Below are positions 1 to 7,193 of a stretch of DNA of 23,492 nucleotides, piece after piece. The stretch spans positions 1 to 23,492 of the forward strand of contig JAICRS010000013.1 in the NCBI GenBank assembly GCA_025966335.1, given 5' to 3'. Each line of letters opens with the position of its first letter. Positions within the stretch are counted from its first letter, which is position 1. A program made the position numbers and the translations under genes. This DNA is from Nocardioidaceae bacterium (GTDB taxonomy: Bacteria > Actinomycetota > Actinomycetes > Propionibacteriales > Nocardioidaceae). The notes beneath the pieces were generated by a model. It saw nothing but the letters and a program-made list of their open reading frames with translations. It had not been told where the DNA came from and searched no databases.

Positions 1-140
1 GGGCCGATGGTCAGGTTCAGCACGGTGAGGGTCGGGAAGACGGCGACCCAGATCATGATGGCGAGCTGATGCTTGCTGGGCGGGCCGACCGGGACGGGTG
101 CGGACGTGACGGCAGGACTCGGGCTGGCGTGGGTGGTCAT
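1..140 (-). CDS. Small membrane protein, N-terminal part only (cut by window edge)
   Basis: The first 46 codons of a gene running off the left edge. The ATG at 138-140 (minus strand) is preceded by a good ribosome binding site, GAAGGAG, about 7 nt upstream, which fixes the start. The product begins with a Pro/Ala/Ser-rich cytosolic-looking stretch of about 22 residues, then SKHQLA and a hydrophobic segment (about residues 27-44, IMIWVAVFPTLTVLNLTIG) that should be a membrane helix. The gene lies 124 bp downstream of the flavoprotein gene on the same strand and may be co-transcribed with it. The helix resembles small two-helix membrane proteins often found beside such oxidoreductases, but no function can be assigned from this fragment. 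Confidence 0.75.
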   Translation of the reverse strand, partial: MTTHASPSPAVTSAPVPVGPPSKHQLAIMIWVAVFPTLTVLNLTIG

Positions 141-247
141 GGTGATTCTCCTTCGTTGAAGCGGTGACTGGGCGTGCTAGGGAGTGCCGACGTGCAGCTG
201 AGAGCTGCGGGTCGGGCCGTGTGAGGTTCTGGGGTGGTTGTCGGCGG

Positions 248-260
248 GGCTCGACGAGCC
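248..260 (-). terminator. Short inverted repeat just after the flavoprotein stop
   Basis: GGCTCG-a-CGAGCC lies 4 nt beyond the TAA stop (265-267) of the flavoprotein gene on the minus strand. It would form a 5-bp stem with a 3-nt loop and has no T-run. A second perfect repeat, GCAGCT-gag-AGCTGC at 194-208, follows in the same gap. Either could attenuate read-through into the membrane-protein gene. Both are weak as intrinsic terminators. Confidence 0.25.
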
Positions 261-264
261 GGGG

Positions 265-1269
265 TTAGACCGGGAGTCCGTGCCGGAAGTTGGTGACGGC
301 GGTGGGGAGGTCTTCCTCGACGAGGCTGTTGTTGATGGCGATAGCGGCTGCGGACCCTTCTCCGGCGGCGGTGATGACCTGGGCGCGGGGGTTGGTGGCG
401 TTCCCGGCGGCCCAGACGCCGGGGACGTTGGTCGCGCCCGTGGCGTCGACGTGGACCCAGCCGGTGTCGCGGACGGTGCAGCCGAGGTCGATGAGCAGGG
501 TGTCGTTGGGGACGAACTGCGGTCGGACGAACATGGCGGTGCGGGGCACGATGCGGCCACCCGCTACGACGACACCGGTGAGGTGATTGTCGTCGACGGC
601 GAGGCTGACGACGGGCTCGTCGACGATGCCGATGGCGCGGGCGACGAGCTGTTCGCGCTGGGACGCAGTCAGGGTGGCGCCGTTGGCGAACAAGACAACG
701 TCGTCGGACCACAGCCGGATGAGGTGGGCGTGCGCCAGGGTCTCGGCGGTGGTGGCCTGGTCGCCGGCCAGGACACCGACGGGCTGGTCGGCGACTTCGT
801 AGCCGTGGCAGTAGGGGCAGTGGAGGAGGTCGCGTCCCCATCGCTCGCGGACGCCGGGGATGTCGGGGACCCGGTCTCTTAGGCCGGTGGTCACCAGTAC
901 CGTGCGAGTCTCGAGGGTGGTCCCGTCGACCAGAGCGACCTGGAACCGGAGCAGGGAGTGGGCTGACGCGGTCGTGGTGTCGCAGCGGGTGATGCTGGCG
1001 ACGGTGCCAGCGACCTGCTCGACGCCGTAGCCGGTAACTTCGGCGCGACCGCGGGCGAGGAGCTCGGCCGGGGCCAGGCCGTCGGAGCCGAGGAACCCCT
1101 GCATGTGTGCGGCGGGCGCGTTGCGAGGCTGGCCGGCATCGACGACGACGACGCGTCGGCGAGCGCGGCCGAGAACCAGGGCAGCGGAGAGTCCCGCTGC
1201 GCCGCCGCCGACGATGACGACGTCGTGGCTGTGAGTAGTCGGGGTCTTCGGGGTGTCGTTCGTGCGCAT
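265..1269 (-). CDS. NAD(P)/FAD-dependent oxidoreductase, thioredoxin-reductase-like
   Basis: A 334-residue flavoprotein of the thioredoxin reductase-like pyridine nucleotide-disulfide family. The N-terminal FAD-binding Rossmann motif is VVIVGGGAAG (about residues 17-26). A CPYC dithiol with following HGYE (C151, C154) marks the redox-active disulfide seen in TrxB relatives. The second nucleotide domain follows (VGVLAG, about 164-169), and near the C terminus GVWAAGNATNP gives the FAD-contacting GD-like loop, with Asn instead of Asp. It probably moves electrons from NAD(P)H through FAD to a disulfide or small-molecule acceptor. The true partner is unknown and no thioredoxin gene is adjacent. 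The ATG at 1267-1269 is chosen over the upstream ATG at 1317 because it leaves a 77-bp intergenic region carrying a symmetric operator-like array and drops 16 non-conserved residues. Neither start has a strong Shine-Dalgarno site. It is divergent from the XRE-cupin regulator, a pairing that suggests local control. Confidence 0.9.
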   Translation of the reverse strand: MRTNDTPKTPTTHSHDVVIVGGGAAGLSAALVLGRARRRVVVVDAGQPRNAPAAHMQGFLGSDGLAPAELLARGRAEVTGYGVEQVAGTVASITRCDTTTASAHSLLRFQVALVDGTTLETRTVLVTTGLRDRVPDIPGVRERWGRDLLHCPYCHGYEVADQPVGVLAGDQATTAETLAHAHLIRLWSDDVVLFANGATLTASQREQLVARAIGIVDEPVVSLAVDDNHLTGVVVAGGRIVPRTAMFVRPQFVPNDTLLIDLGCTVRDTGWVHVDATGATNVPGVWAAGNATNPRAQVITAAGEGSAAAIAINNSLVEEDLPTAVTNFRHGLPV

Positions 1270-1302
1270 GACACGAGAGTCGCCCGCTGCGGCGCGGCCG
1301 GC

Positions 1303-1329
1303 AATGGTTGTTGCCATTTCCGGGAATGG
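1303..1329. promoter_or_regulatory. Candidate operator: three alternating AATGG/CCATT half-sites
   Basis: Within the divergent gap the sequence reads AATGG-N6-CCATT-N6-AATGG (half-sites at 1303-1307, 1314-1318 and 1325-1329), so repeats alternate in orientation every 11 bp, one helical turn. The right pair forms a near-palindrome of 16 bp, CCATTTCCGGGAATGG, with a single mismatched pair. Position and symmetry fit binding by the dimeric XRE-cupin regulator encoded immediately to the right. Autoregulation and control of the flavoprotein are inferred. Confidence 0.5.
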
Positions 1330-1346
1330 AGCGGTTCAATCAGCGC

Positions 1347-2060
1347 ATGAGCTCATCCACCCCCAAGCGCGGCAACGCTCCACAAGGGACCCCCAGAGCA
1401 ACTCGCGCCGATCCACGCGGTTCCTCCCCCAAGGCGGTGCCGGCCGACGACGAGCGGATCTCGGCGGCCTTGGACTTGGTGGGGTCTCGGCTGCGCCGGG
1501 TGCGGGCGCAGCGAGGTCTGACGTTGACGGAGGCGGCGAGGTTGACGGGCATGTCGAAAAGCACGCTGTCCCGCCTGGAGACGGGGCAACGGAAACCGAG
1601 CTTGGAGCTGCTGCTGCCGCTCGGGCAGACCTACCGGGTCCCGTTGGACGACTTGGTGGGGGCACCGGAGGTCGGCGACCCACGTATCCGGTTGAAGCCG
1701 CGGCGGGTGAACGGGCGGACGGTGCTGCCGTTGACGCGGCCGGGTGGCATCCAGGCGTGGAAGATCGTCATCCCGACGGCGCAGTCGAACCCGGTGCCGC
1801 GAACGCATGACGGGTTCGAGTGGCTCTACGTCCTCTCGGGGCGGATGCGGCTCATCCTCGGCGACCAGGACCTGGTGCTCGGGGTAGGTGAGGCAGCGGA
1901 GTTCGACACACAGGTGCCGCACTGGTTTGGCAGCGCCGGGGATGGGCCCGCCGAGGTCTTGAGCATCTTCGGACGCCCCGGCGAACGGATGCTGGTCCGG
2001 GCTTCTGGGCAGGACCCCGCCGATGACGTCGCCGCGTCGGAGGACCCGCACGTGAACTGA
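1347..2060 (+). CDS. XRE-family transcriptional regulator with C-terminal cupin domain
   Basis: A 237-residue regulator. After a basic, Ser/Pro-rich N-terminal stretch of about 40 residues comes a helix-turn-helix of the XRE/HTH_3 type (about residues 46-103; LGLTLTEAARLTGMSKSTLS-like core, then RLETGQRKPSLELLLPL). The C-terminal half is a small cupin barrel (about 145-220) with H154, E158 and H192 placed like cupin ligands, around THDGFEWLYVLSGRMRLIL and VPHWFG. Such HTH-cupin proteins sense small molecules and often act as local repressors. The ATG at 1347 is preferred to those at 1308 and 1326 because the latter two lie within the operator-like array. It is divergent from the flavoprotein gene, which is the likeliest target. 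Confidence 0.88.
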   Translation: MSSSTPKRGNAPQGTPRATRADPRGSSPKAVPADDERISAALDLVGSRLRRVRAQRGLTLTEAARLTGMSKSTLSRLETGQRKPSLELLLPLGQTYRVPLDDLVGAPEVGDPRIRLKPRRVNGRTVLPLTRPGGIQAWKIVIPTAQSNPVPRTHDGFEWLYVLSGRMRLILGDQDLVLGVGEAAEFDTQVPHWFGSAGDGPAEVLSIFGRPGERMLVRASGQDPADDVAASEDPHVN

Positions 2061-2384
2061 CCGGCGCCGTACACTTGGCTGTGGCCGCAGGTCCTTGTGA
2101 GGTGGCTTTCACGGCTGGAAGCCAGATCCAGGCCTGCCGGACTCCGAAGGCTCCGGTGGTCAGACGCTGGGACCCAACAGCGGCGATGTCATGCACTGAA
2201 TCAGCCACGCCCTCGCGGCCGCGGCGCGCGCGCAACTTGGGCGGGTCACGCTCGGTCGAGATTTGCGCTTTCGCCTGACAGTAGTTCAGCGCTCACTGAT
2301 GCGAGCCGAGGCGGCATTCAACCTCGAGTGGATCCGGTAAACCGGAGGTCGCCGAAAGCCACGCTGTCCTAAACCCAGACCTCC
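2061..2384. other. Convergent intergenic region without a gene
   Basis: This 324-bp gap separates the ends of the XRE-cupin gene and the minus-strand hydrolase gene. Open frames here have no recognisable product and no ribosome binding site. It holds a hairpin at 2104-2123, a short perfect repeat TCCGGT-AA-ACCGGA at 2333-2346 that may end the hydrolase transcript or the regulator transcript, and a stretch near 2119-2137 that superficially resembles a B12-box. No promoter was recognised. Confidence 0.5.
2104..2123 (+). terminator. Possible terminator hairpin after the XRE-cupin gene
   Basis: GGCTTTC and GGAAGCC pair over 7 positions (one G-U wobble) around a 6-nt loop, about 44 nt past the regulator stop codon. 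There is no T-run downstream, so any termination would be of the T-poor actinobacterial kind. Confidence 0.25.
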
Positions 2385-3089
2385 TCAGCCGCCTGCAGCT
2401 CGGTCGATGACGTCGGCGAGCTCGACGGGCCGCGACCACATCGGCCAGTGCCCCGTAGGCAGATCGACGTAAGCAAGAGGGGTGTGATCCAGCAATCCCG
2501 CGAGGAAGCCCGCACCCTGCTCGGCGTAGGAGCGATAGTCCGTGCTGGGGAAGGCGGTGCAGACCACAGTTCCGGGCACAGCCAGCCGAGCCGGGTTGGA
2601 CAGAAGCACTTGGCCGCTGACGGTGTGTCCCGGCTGCGGTACGGCGCGGGCCCGGAACGTCTGCAGTTGCTCGTCGTCGAGATCGCGCATACTGCCGTCG
2701 GCCATCTCGCTCTCCCACGCCGCCGACAGAGGAAACTCAGGGTCCTCAAGGTCGGCGTTCATGGCGTAGCCGTCGCGGACCGGCGCGGTGTCGACAAATA
2801 CGACGTGGTCGACCAGGTCGGGGTGGCGGTCAAGCACCATGGTGCCCGGCAGTGCGGCCCCGCTGTGGACAACGAGCACGCGCCGCTCGACGCCGCGATC
2901 GAGGACGGCCGCGATGGCCTCGGCGTGGTCGTCGAGCGTGACCTCGCCGCGGGCGGGATGGTCCGGCTCGAGGCCGGGCAGGGTCAGCGTGGTGACGGCG
3001 TACCCGCGGTCGGCGAGCAGCGGCGCGACGGCATCCCACGCCCACGCGCCGAGCCAGAAGCCGGGGACCAGAACGATCTGGGTGGTCAT
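2385..3089 (-). CDS. Alpha/beta-fold hydrolase (soluble, esterase-like)
   Basis: A 234-residue cytosolic alpha/beta hydrolase. The N terminus (IVLVPGFWLGAWAWDAV) is the oxyanion-hole strand typical of the small AB-hydrolase_6 / methylesterase-like group. The nucleophile elbow is VVHSGAALPG with S76. VFVDTAP (about 97-103) follows the next strand, and the catalytic His is H214 in LPTGHWPMWSRP. The length is normal for the group. The ATG at 3087-3089 follows GCAGGATGACGGC, a usable Shine-Dalgarno site, and starts exactly at the first conserved strand; the open frame upstream encodes nothing conserved. It stands alone on the minus strand. The substrate is unknown. Confidence 0.88.
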   Translation of the reverse strand: MTTQIVLVPGFWLGAWAWDAVAPLLADRGYAVTTLTLPGLEPDHPARGEVTLDDHAEAIAAVLDRGVERRVLVVHSGAALPGTMVLDRHPDLVDHVVFVDTAPVRDGYAMNADLEDPEFPLSAAWESEMADGSMRDLDDEQLQTFRARAVPQPGHTVSGQVLLSNPARLAVPGTVVCTAFPSTDYRSYAEQGAGFLAGLLDHTPLAYVDLPTGHWPMWSRPVELADVIDRAAGG

Positions 3090-3093
3090 GCCG

Positions 3094-3306
3094 TCATCCT
3101 GCCAGCCTTCCGCCGACTGCGTCGCGCCGTCGGCCGGACGGCCCACGTGGATCCGGCGTCCGGGAGCAGGTGGTGGGAGGGGAAGACCGGCGCCGCTGTC
3201 CCGCCACCGCAACCGAGACGGCCATCAACCAGGCCGTCCCGACGCCGAACAGGTCGGCGTCTTCGGCGGTGCTGTCGCGGTGCCGCTCGATGGCGCGGTA
3301 GACGGT
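3094..3306 (-). other. Open frame with protein-like sequence, possible gene remnant
   Basis: Between the two hydrolase genes the minus strand has 70 uninterrupted codons starting right after an in-frame TAG (3307-3309) and ending at TGA 3094-3096. The first part (TVYRAIERHRDSTAEDADLF, then GVGTAWLMAVSVAVAG) looks like genuine protein, with balanced composition and an amphipathic then hydrophobic stretch. The second half is Arg/Pro-rich and looks non-coding. There is no start codon at the front and no ribosome binding site, so this may be the tail of a decayed gene. No family was recognised. It may also be chance. Confidence 0.25.
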
Positions 3307-3346
3307 CTAGCGCAACCCGCGGTCGCAGGTTGAGCGGGCGTGCAGG

Positions 3347-4720
3347 TCACCGGGAGGGAATCGGCGTGCCGGTGTGGACTGAGGAAATGACCTCGGTGAT
3401 GGCGCGGACCGAAGCCGCGGCGGGGCGGACGTCCTCGAGCAGGCCGGTGTGGGTGGAGTGCACGGTCCGGTGGACTGAGTTGGATGACAGCGCGGCGAGC
3501 TGGTCCTGGGCGCCGACCCAGCCATCGGTGCCGAGGCTGGTCGCGGAGGCGGTGAGCGCGGCGAGCGGTCGGTCGTCGAGCGTGTCAAGCGCCTGGGCCT
3601 GGGCGAAGACCTCAGGGATGACCGACACCTCGTCCCGTTGGTTGCGGTAGGCCTGCGGGGCAGAGGTGACCGCAATGACCTTCGCGGCCTCGGCGGTCGG
3701 CAGGTGGGAGCCGTCGGGGATCAGGCGCCCTAGGCCGAGGCGGTTCAGCGTCGGCAGCAGGGCGTACGCGCGGCGCATCATTGCGTACTGGCCGCGGAAG
3801 GCGGGCATCCGGGTGAACTGCTCGGGGCTGGAACTGTCCAGCAGCACCATGCCGGCGACCTGCTCGGGGTAGCGGGCGGCGTACGTCATCGCGTAGGTCC
3901 CGCCGGTGGAGTGCCCGACCAGGACGTAAGGGCCGTGCTCGCCAGCGACGGCGAGGAGCGTGTGCAGATCCTCGGCTGACTCGATGCCGTCCCGGGGGCT
4001 CGCGGCCTCGTCGCTCCAGCCCTGCCCGGCGCGGTCGTAGGCGCAGACGCGGGTGGTCGCGGCGACGGGGGCGGCGATCCGCGCCCAGGCTACGGAAACC
4101 CCACCCATCCCGTTGGCGAGCACGACGGTGGGTGAACCGTGGCCGTGGCAGTCCAAGTGCAGCCGGTGATCGCCGACGTCGTACAGCCTCCCCGGGGCGG
4201 CGTCGTCGGGGCCGCCACTGCGCGCAATGTTGTCGTAGGTGGCGCCGACCGAGGCCAGCGCCAGCAGGGAGATCACCGGAATGAGCACCCAGCGTGCCCT
4301 ACCGGTCACCGAGCGGCGCATCTGGACGAACATCCACACTGCGAGCGCCAACATCAGCGGCGGCCACACCCAGTTCAGCGCAGTCAACGTTTGATCGCCT
4401 GGCGTGAAGACCACGAGGGCGGTCCCGGTGGCGCCCATGGCGACCGCCGGGACGAACGCCCAGCGCTGCGGCTGCCGGGTGCGGCGCACCGTCAGGGCCG
4501 CCAGCAGGGCCCAGCCGAACCCGAAGCCGAGCAGCAGGGCGCCGGTGATGGTGGCCTCGCTGCCTCCGGCGAACACGACCAGGCTCAGTAGCAGCGCGGC
4601 AACGCCGCCGGCGACGACGGAGCCGACGATGGTTCGCCCGGCGGGGCGGCGCTCTGTGGCGGCCCCTGTTGGTTCAGGTCTGCGGTGTCGCCGACTAGCT
4701 GGGTCGGTCCGGACGCTCAT
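3347..4720 (-). CDS. Membrane-anchored alpha/beta hydrolase
   Basis: A 457-residue protein. A basic N-terminal tail of about 30 residues is followed by about five hydrophobic segments (roughly 31-51, 56-76, 88-106, 115-135, 143-161), then an alpha/beta hydrolase domain from about residue 180. The domain shows the oxyanion strand VVLANGMGG, CAYDRAGQGWSD, the nucleophile elbow VLVGHSTGGTYAM (S271), VLLDSSSPEQF and a C-terminal HSTHTGLLED with catalytic H424. It probably hydrolyses a lipid or ester at the membrane; whether the domain faces in or out cannot be decided. The ATG at 4718-4720 is preceded by CAGGAG at good spacing, so the 110 extra upstream codons that are open are not used. The C-terminal hydrolase resembles widespread actinobacterial alpha/beta hydrolases with an N-terminal membrane region. 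Confidence 0.85.
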   Translation of the reverse strand: MSVRTDPASRRHRRPEPTGAATERRPAGRTIVGSVVAGGVAALLLSLVVFAGGSEATITGALLLGFGFGWALLAALTVRRTRQPQRWAFVPAVAMGATGTALVVFTPGDQTLTALNWVWPPLMLALAVWMFVQMRRSVTGRARWVLIPVISLLALASVGATYDNIARSGGPDDAAPGRLYDVGDHRLHLDCHGHGSPTVVLANGMGGVSVAWARIAAPVAATTRVCAYDRAGQGWSDEAASPRDGIESAEDLHTLLAVAGEHGPYVLVGHSTGGTYAMTYAARYPEQVAGMVLLDSSSPEQFTRMPAFRGQYAMMRRAYALLPTLNRLGLGRLIPDGSHLPTAEAAKVIAVTSAPQAYRNQRDEVSVIPEVFAQAQALDTLDDRPLAALTASATSLGTDGWVGAQDQLAALSSNSVHRTVHSTHTGLLEDVRPAAASVRAITEVISSVHTGTPIPSR

Positions 4721-5230
4721 GGTGGTCTCCTGGTCAAGGTTGGTGGTGCGCTGCTGTCGAGCGTGAACGCGAACGGGATTGCTCACCCCGGTCAGATGGC
4801 CGGGATCGGTGCTGCGGGTTGCACGCGGTCTCGGCCAAGAGTCGGTCGGCTGAGAGGAAGGCTGGTCAGCGAGGTGATGTGCCATGTGTGGGCCGTCTTC
4901 CTTCGTCTGTTTCTGCGGCGTAGCTCGGAGTTCCGCGTCTTCAGGTTCAGTCGGCGGCCTTGCCATCGGCTGTCCGGTCGCGGGCCGGTGGTCGGCGCGA
5001 CCGCGATGTTCCTGTTCCGCACCCAACACCGGCTCCAGCCCACGATCCACGCTGACGACTCGCAGCGCTCCGCAACCGGCGACATGCGTGATCCACTTCG
5101 ATTCAGTGCAGATACCCCACCAGCCTCGGAATAGGATCCGACCGTTGTCCTCATGGTGCTCACCACAGCGAGCGACGGCATTCCGTAGATGTCCATCCGG
5201 CTGTAAGCAGCCTCGAACCCAGGAGGGCTC
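4721..5230. other. Divergent intergenic region of 510 bp without a recognised gene
   Basis: This gap separates the membrane hydrolase (minus) from the alcohol dehydrogenase (plus). It must hold both promoters, but no convincing -35/-10 pair was found. Open frames cross it on both strands (for example plus 4685-5134 and minus 4792-5487), but their translations are Arg/Ser-rich, share no family motifs and lack ribosome binding sites. Base composition from about 4840 looks less GC-biased than the genes around it, which may mark a junction of older and newer DNA. Confidence 0.45.
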
Positions 5231-6217
5231 TTGAAGGCCGTACTCGTCACTAGCCCAGGTGAACTCGAGCTGACCGAGCTTCCTGACCCCCGCCCCAGTG
5301 CCGATGAAGTCGTTGTACGGGTGGCGTCAGTAGGCCTCTGCGGAACGGATCTCCACATCGTGGACGGCCAATACATTGCCAAGTACCCGATCGTCCCCGG
5401 CCATGAGTTCTCCGGACGTATCGTGGGGCTCGGCTCGTCCGTCACCGATTTGAAGGTCGGCCAAGGCGTCACGGCCGATCCGAACATCTACTGCGCACGA
5501 TGCGACAACTGTCGGCGTGGGCTCGAAAATCTGTGTCGCAACACTCAAGCCGTCGGCGTCACCCGGCACGGCGCCGCGGCAGAGTTCGTCACAGTGCCGG
5601 CGGCGAACTGCGTCGTGATGCCAGACGACCAACTCATGGACGCGTCGCTGGTCGAGCCTCTGTCGTGTGCCGTACACGGGCTCGACGTCGTCGGTGTTCA
5701 GCTTGCAGCGCGCGTGCTGATCTATGGCGCCGGGCCAATGGGGCTCATGCTCACAGCGTTGTCGAGCCAAACGAGTGCCACCGAGGTGGCGGTGATCGAC
5801 CTCAACCCGGAACGACTCGCCCTCGCAGCGAAAGTAGGCGCAACTGACACGGGGTTGTCGGCTCTGGAACTGGAGAGGGATGAGGAGTACGACGTCGTCG
5901 TGGACTGCACCGGCGTTCCCGCAGCCATACAGGACGGCATCGAGCGGGTCGCTCCTGGCGGCACGTTCCTTCAGTTCGGGGTTACTCCCGCTGATGCGAC
6001 AGTCGCCGTTCGGCCGGAGCGAATCCTCATGCAGGAGATCACGATCACCGGAGCTCGTGCGGTGAAGCGGAGCTTCGAGCGCGCCGCCGCTCTCTACCTG
6101 CGGAGAGCCATTGACCCGTCCGACTTCATAACCCATCGATTCCGGCTGGACCGCTTCGAAGACGCCTTCGAGACCTTTCGAGCGGCCCGGGGGGTGAAGA
6201 TTCAGCTCACCCCCTAG
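5231..6217 (+). CDS. Zinc-dependent alcohol (polyol/sugar) dehydrogenase
   Basis: A 328-residue medium-chain dehydrogenase with both zinc sites. Catalytic zinc: C37 in GLCGTDLH, H58-E59 in VPGHEF and E142 in VEPLSC. Structural zinc: four cysteines C88, C91, C94 and C102. The NAD(P)-binding motif is LIYGAGPMGLM (about 163-173). It resembles sorbitol, threonine and other polyol dehydrogenases, so oxidation of a sugar alcohol or secondary hydroxyl is likely. The start is TTG at 5231, set by an excellent AGGAGG 4 nt upstream at 5221-5226; there is no ATG/GTG alternative. The gene overlaps the PfkB kinase gene tail-to-tail by 11 bp. Third codon positions look richer in A/T than in neighbouring genes, and no copy of the ROK operator was found upstream, so it may be an independently acquired or independently regulated gene. 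Confidence 0.92.
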   Translation: MKAVLVTSPGELELTELPDPRPSADEVVVRVASVGLCGTDLHIVDGQYIAKYPIVPGHEFSGRIVGLGSSVTDLKVGQGVTADPNIYCARCDNCRRGLENLCRNTQAVGVTRHGAAAEFVTVPAANCVVMPDDQLMDASLVEPLSCAVHGLDVVGVQLAARVLIYGAGPMGLMLTALSSQTSATEVAVIDLNPERLALAAKVGATDTGLSALELERDEEYDVVVDCTGVPAAIQDGIERVAPGGTFLQFGVTPADATVAVRPERILMQEITITGARAVKRSFERAAALYLRRAIDPSDFITHRFRLDRFEDAFETFRAARGVKIQLTP

Positions 6218-7160
6218 GCCGGTCGGGAGACATCTCGGTCGGCGGCTCATGATGCCCGAGCGTGCCGGCCGCGGGTAAGCGCTTCGCACGGGGGACCGAG
6301 ACGATTCTGGCCGCAGCCCGGTTTGCCATGTCAGCCGCCGACTCAAGTGTCTTCCCCGCAGACAGAGTGGCGGCCAGGGCTCCGGCGAACTCATCGCCTG
6401 CGCCGGTGGTGTCGACCGCGGTCACACCGACGCCTTCGATGTGCGTTGCCTGGTCTGGCGCGCGCGCCACCGTCACTCCGCGGGCACCGTCGGTGACGGC
6501 GACTGTACGGACATGCTCCGCGAGCCGGCCGGCGAGGTTTGCGGCGTAGTGGGCACCTTGTGACGTGGCCACATCCGGTGCGTCACCGAGTAGTGAGACT
6601 GCCTCGCCGGTATTGACCAGGAGCGGATCGCAGACGGCGAGCAGATCGTTCGGCAGCTCCCGGACCGGGCTGGGGTTCAGCAGGAATCGGGCCCCATGAC
6701 GGGAGGTCCAGTCGGCTGCGGCCTCTACGCTCTCGAGCGGAATCTCCAGCTGCGTCAGCACAACTGCTGGTCGGGCCGAGTCGAGAGCGCGGCGGACGAT
6801 GTCCGGTTTCAGACGCCGGTTAGCCAGTGCCATCACCACGATGGTGTTCTCGCCGTCGGGAGTCACCTGGATGAATGCCCGACCGGTCGCTTCCTCGACG
6901 CGGGTCACGTGCGCTGTATCGACACCGGCGGCCTCCAGATGCGTGAGCAGCAGATCACCGGCCTCGTCGTTGCCGACGCAGCCGATGAACGTGCAGGGGA
7001 AGTGTCGCGCGGCGGCGGTGGCCTGGTTGAGTCCCTTGCCACCCGCGACGTGCTGCAGGCCCTGTCCTAGCAGCGTCTCGCCGGAACGAGGAAAGCGGTC
7101 GAGAGAGACCACGACGTCCAGGTTGGCAGAGCCGACCACCGCCACGCGTCCGTTCGTCAC
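6207..7160 (-). CDS. PfkB-family carbohydrate kinase (ribokinase-like)
   Basis: A 317-residue sugar kinase. It shows the ribokinase N-terminal signature VVGSANLDVVV (about 8-18), the glycine motif GGKGLNQ (40-46), NPSP in the central strand, and the C-terminal DTTGAGDEF (250-258) with catalytic base D256. It should transfer phosphate from ATP to a sugar such as ribose or a related pentose/ketose; the exact sugar cannot be read off. The start is GTG at 7158-7160, 33 nt after the Gfo/Idh stop codon, with GATGAGG just upstream (short spacing); a GTG five codons in is an alternative. It is the last gene of the leftward operon, and its end overlaps the dehydrogenase gene on the other strand. Phosphorylation of the product of the two upstream oxidoreductases is a plausible role. 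Confidence 0.9.
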   Translation of the reverse strand: MTNGRVAVVGSANLDVVVSLDRFPRSGETLLGQGLQHVAGGKGLNQATAAARHFPCTFIGCVGNDEAGDLLLTHLEAAGVDTAHVTRVEEATGRAFIQVTPDGENTIVVMALANRRLKPDIVRRALDSARPAVVLTQLEIPLESVEAAADWTSRHGARFLLNPSPVRELPNDLLAVCDPLLVNTGEAVSLLGDAPDVATSQGAHYAANLAGRLAEHVRTVAVTDGARGVTVARAPDQATHIEGVGVTAVDTTGAGDEFAGALAATLSAGKTLESAADMANRAAARIVSVPRAKRLPAAGTLGHHEPPTEMSPDRPRG

Positions 7161-7193
7161 TGCCTCATCACCCCGTCGTCCACTCCTGGCTCG

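Noticed and set aside
137..1339. 400-codon minus-strand frame overlapping the flavoprotein gene
   Set aside because: The product is almost entirely Arg/Pro/His, the usual signature of an out-of-frame read of GC-rich coding sequence.
4685..5134. Plus-strand open frame of 149 codons in the 510-bp gap
   Set aside because: No ribosome binding site, composition heavy in Arg/Ser, no recognisable domain; it begins inside the hydrolase gene on the other strand.
5040..5230. A third ROK operator upstream of the alcohol dehydrogenase
   Set aside because: Searched by eye for AATAGTTTCG-type arms with a 3-bp centre; none was found, so the gene is not placed in the regulon.
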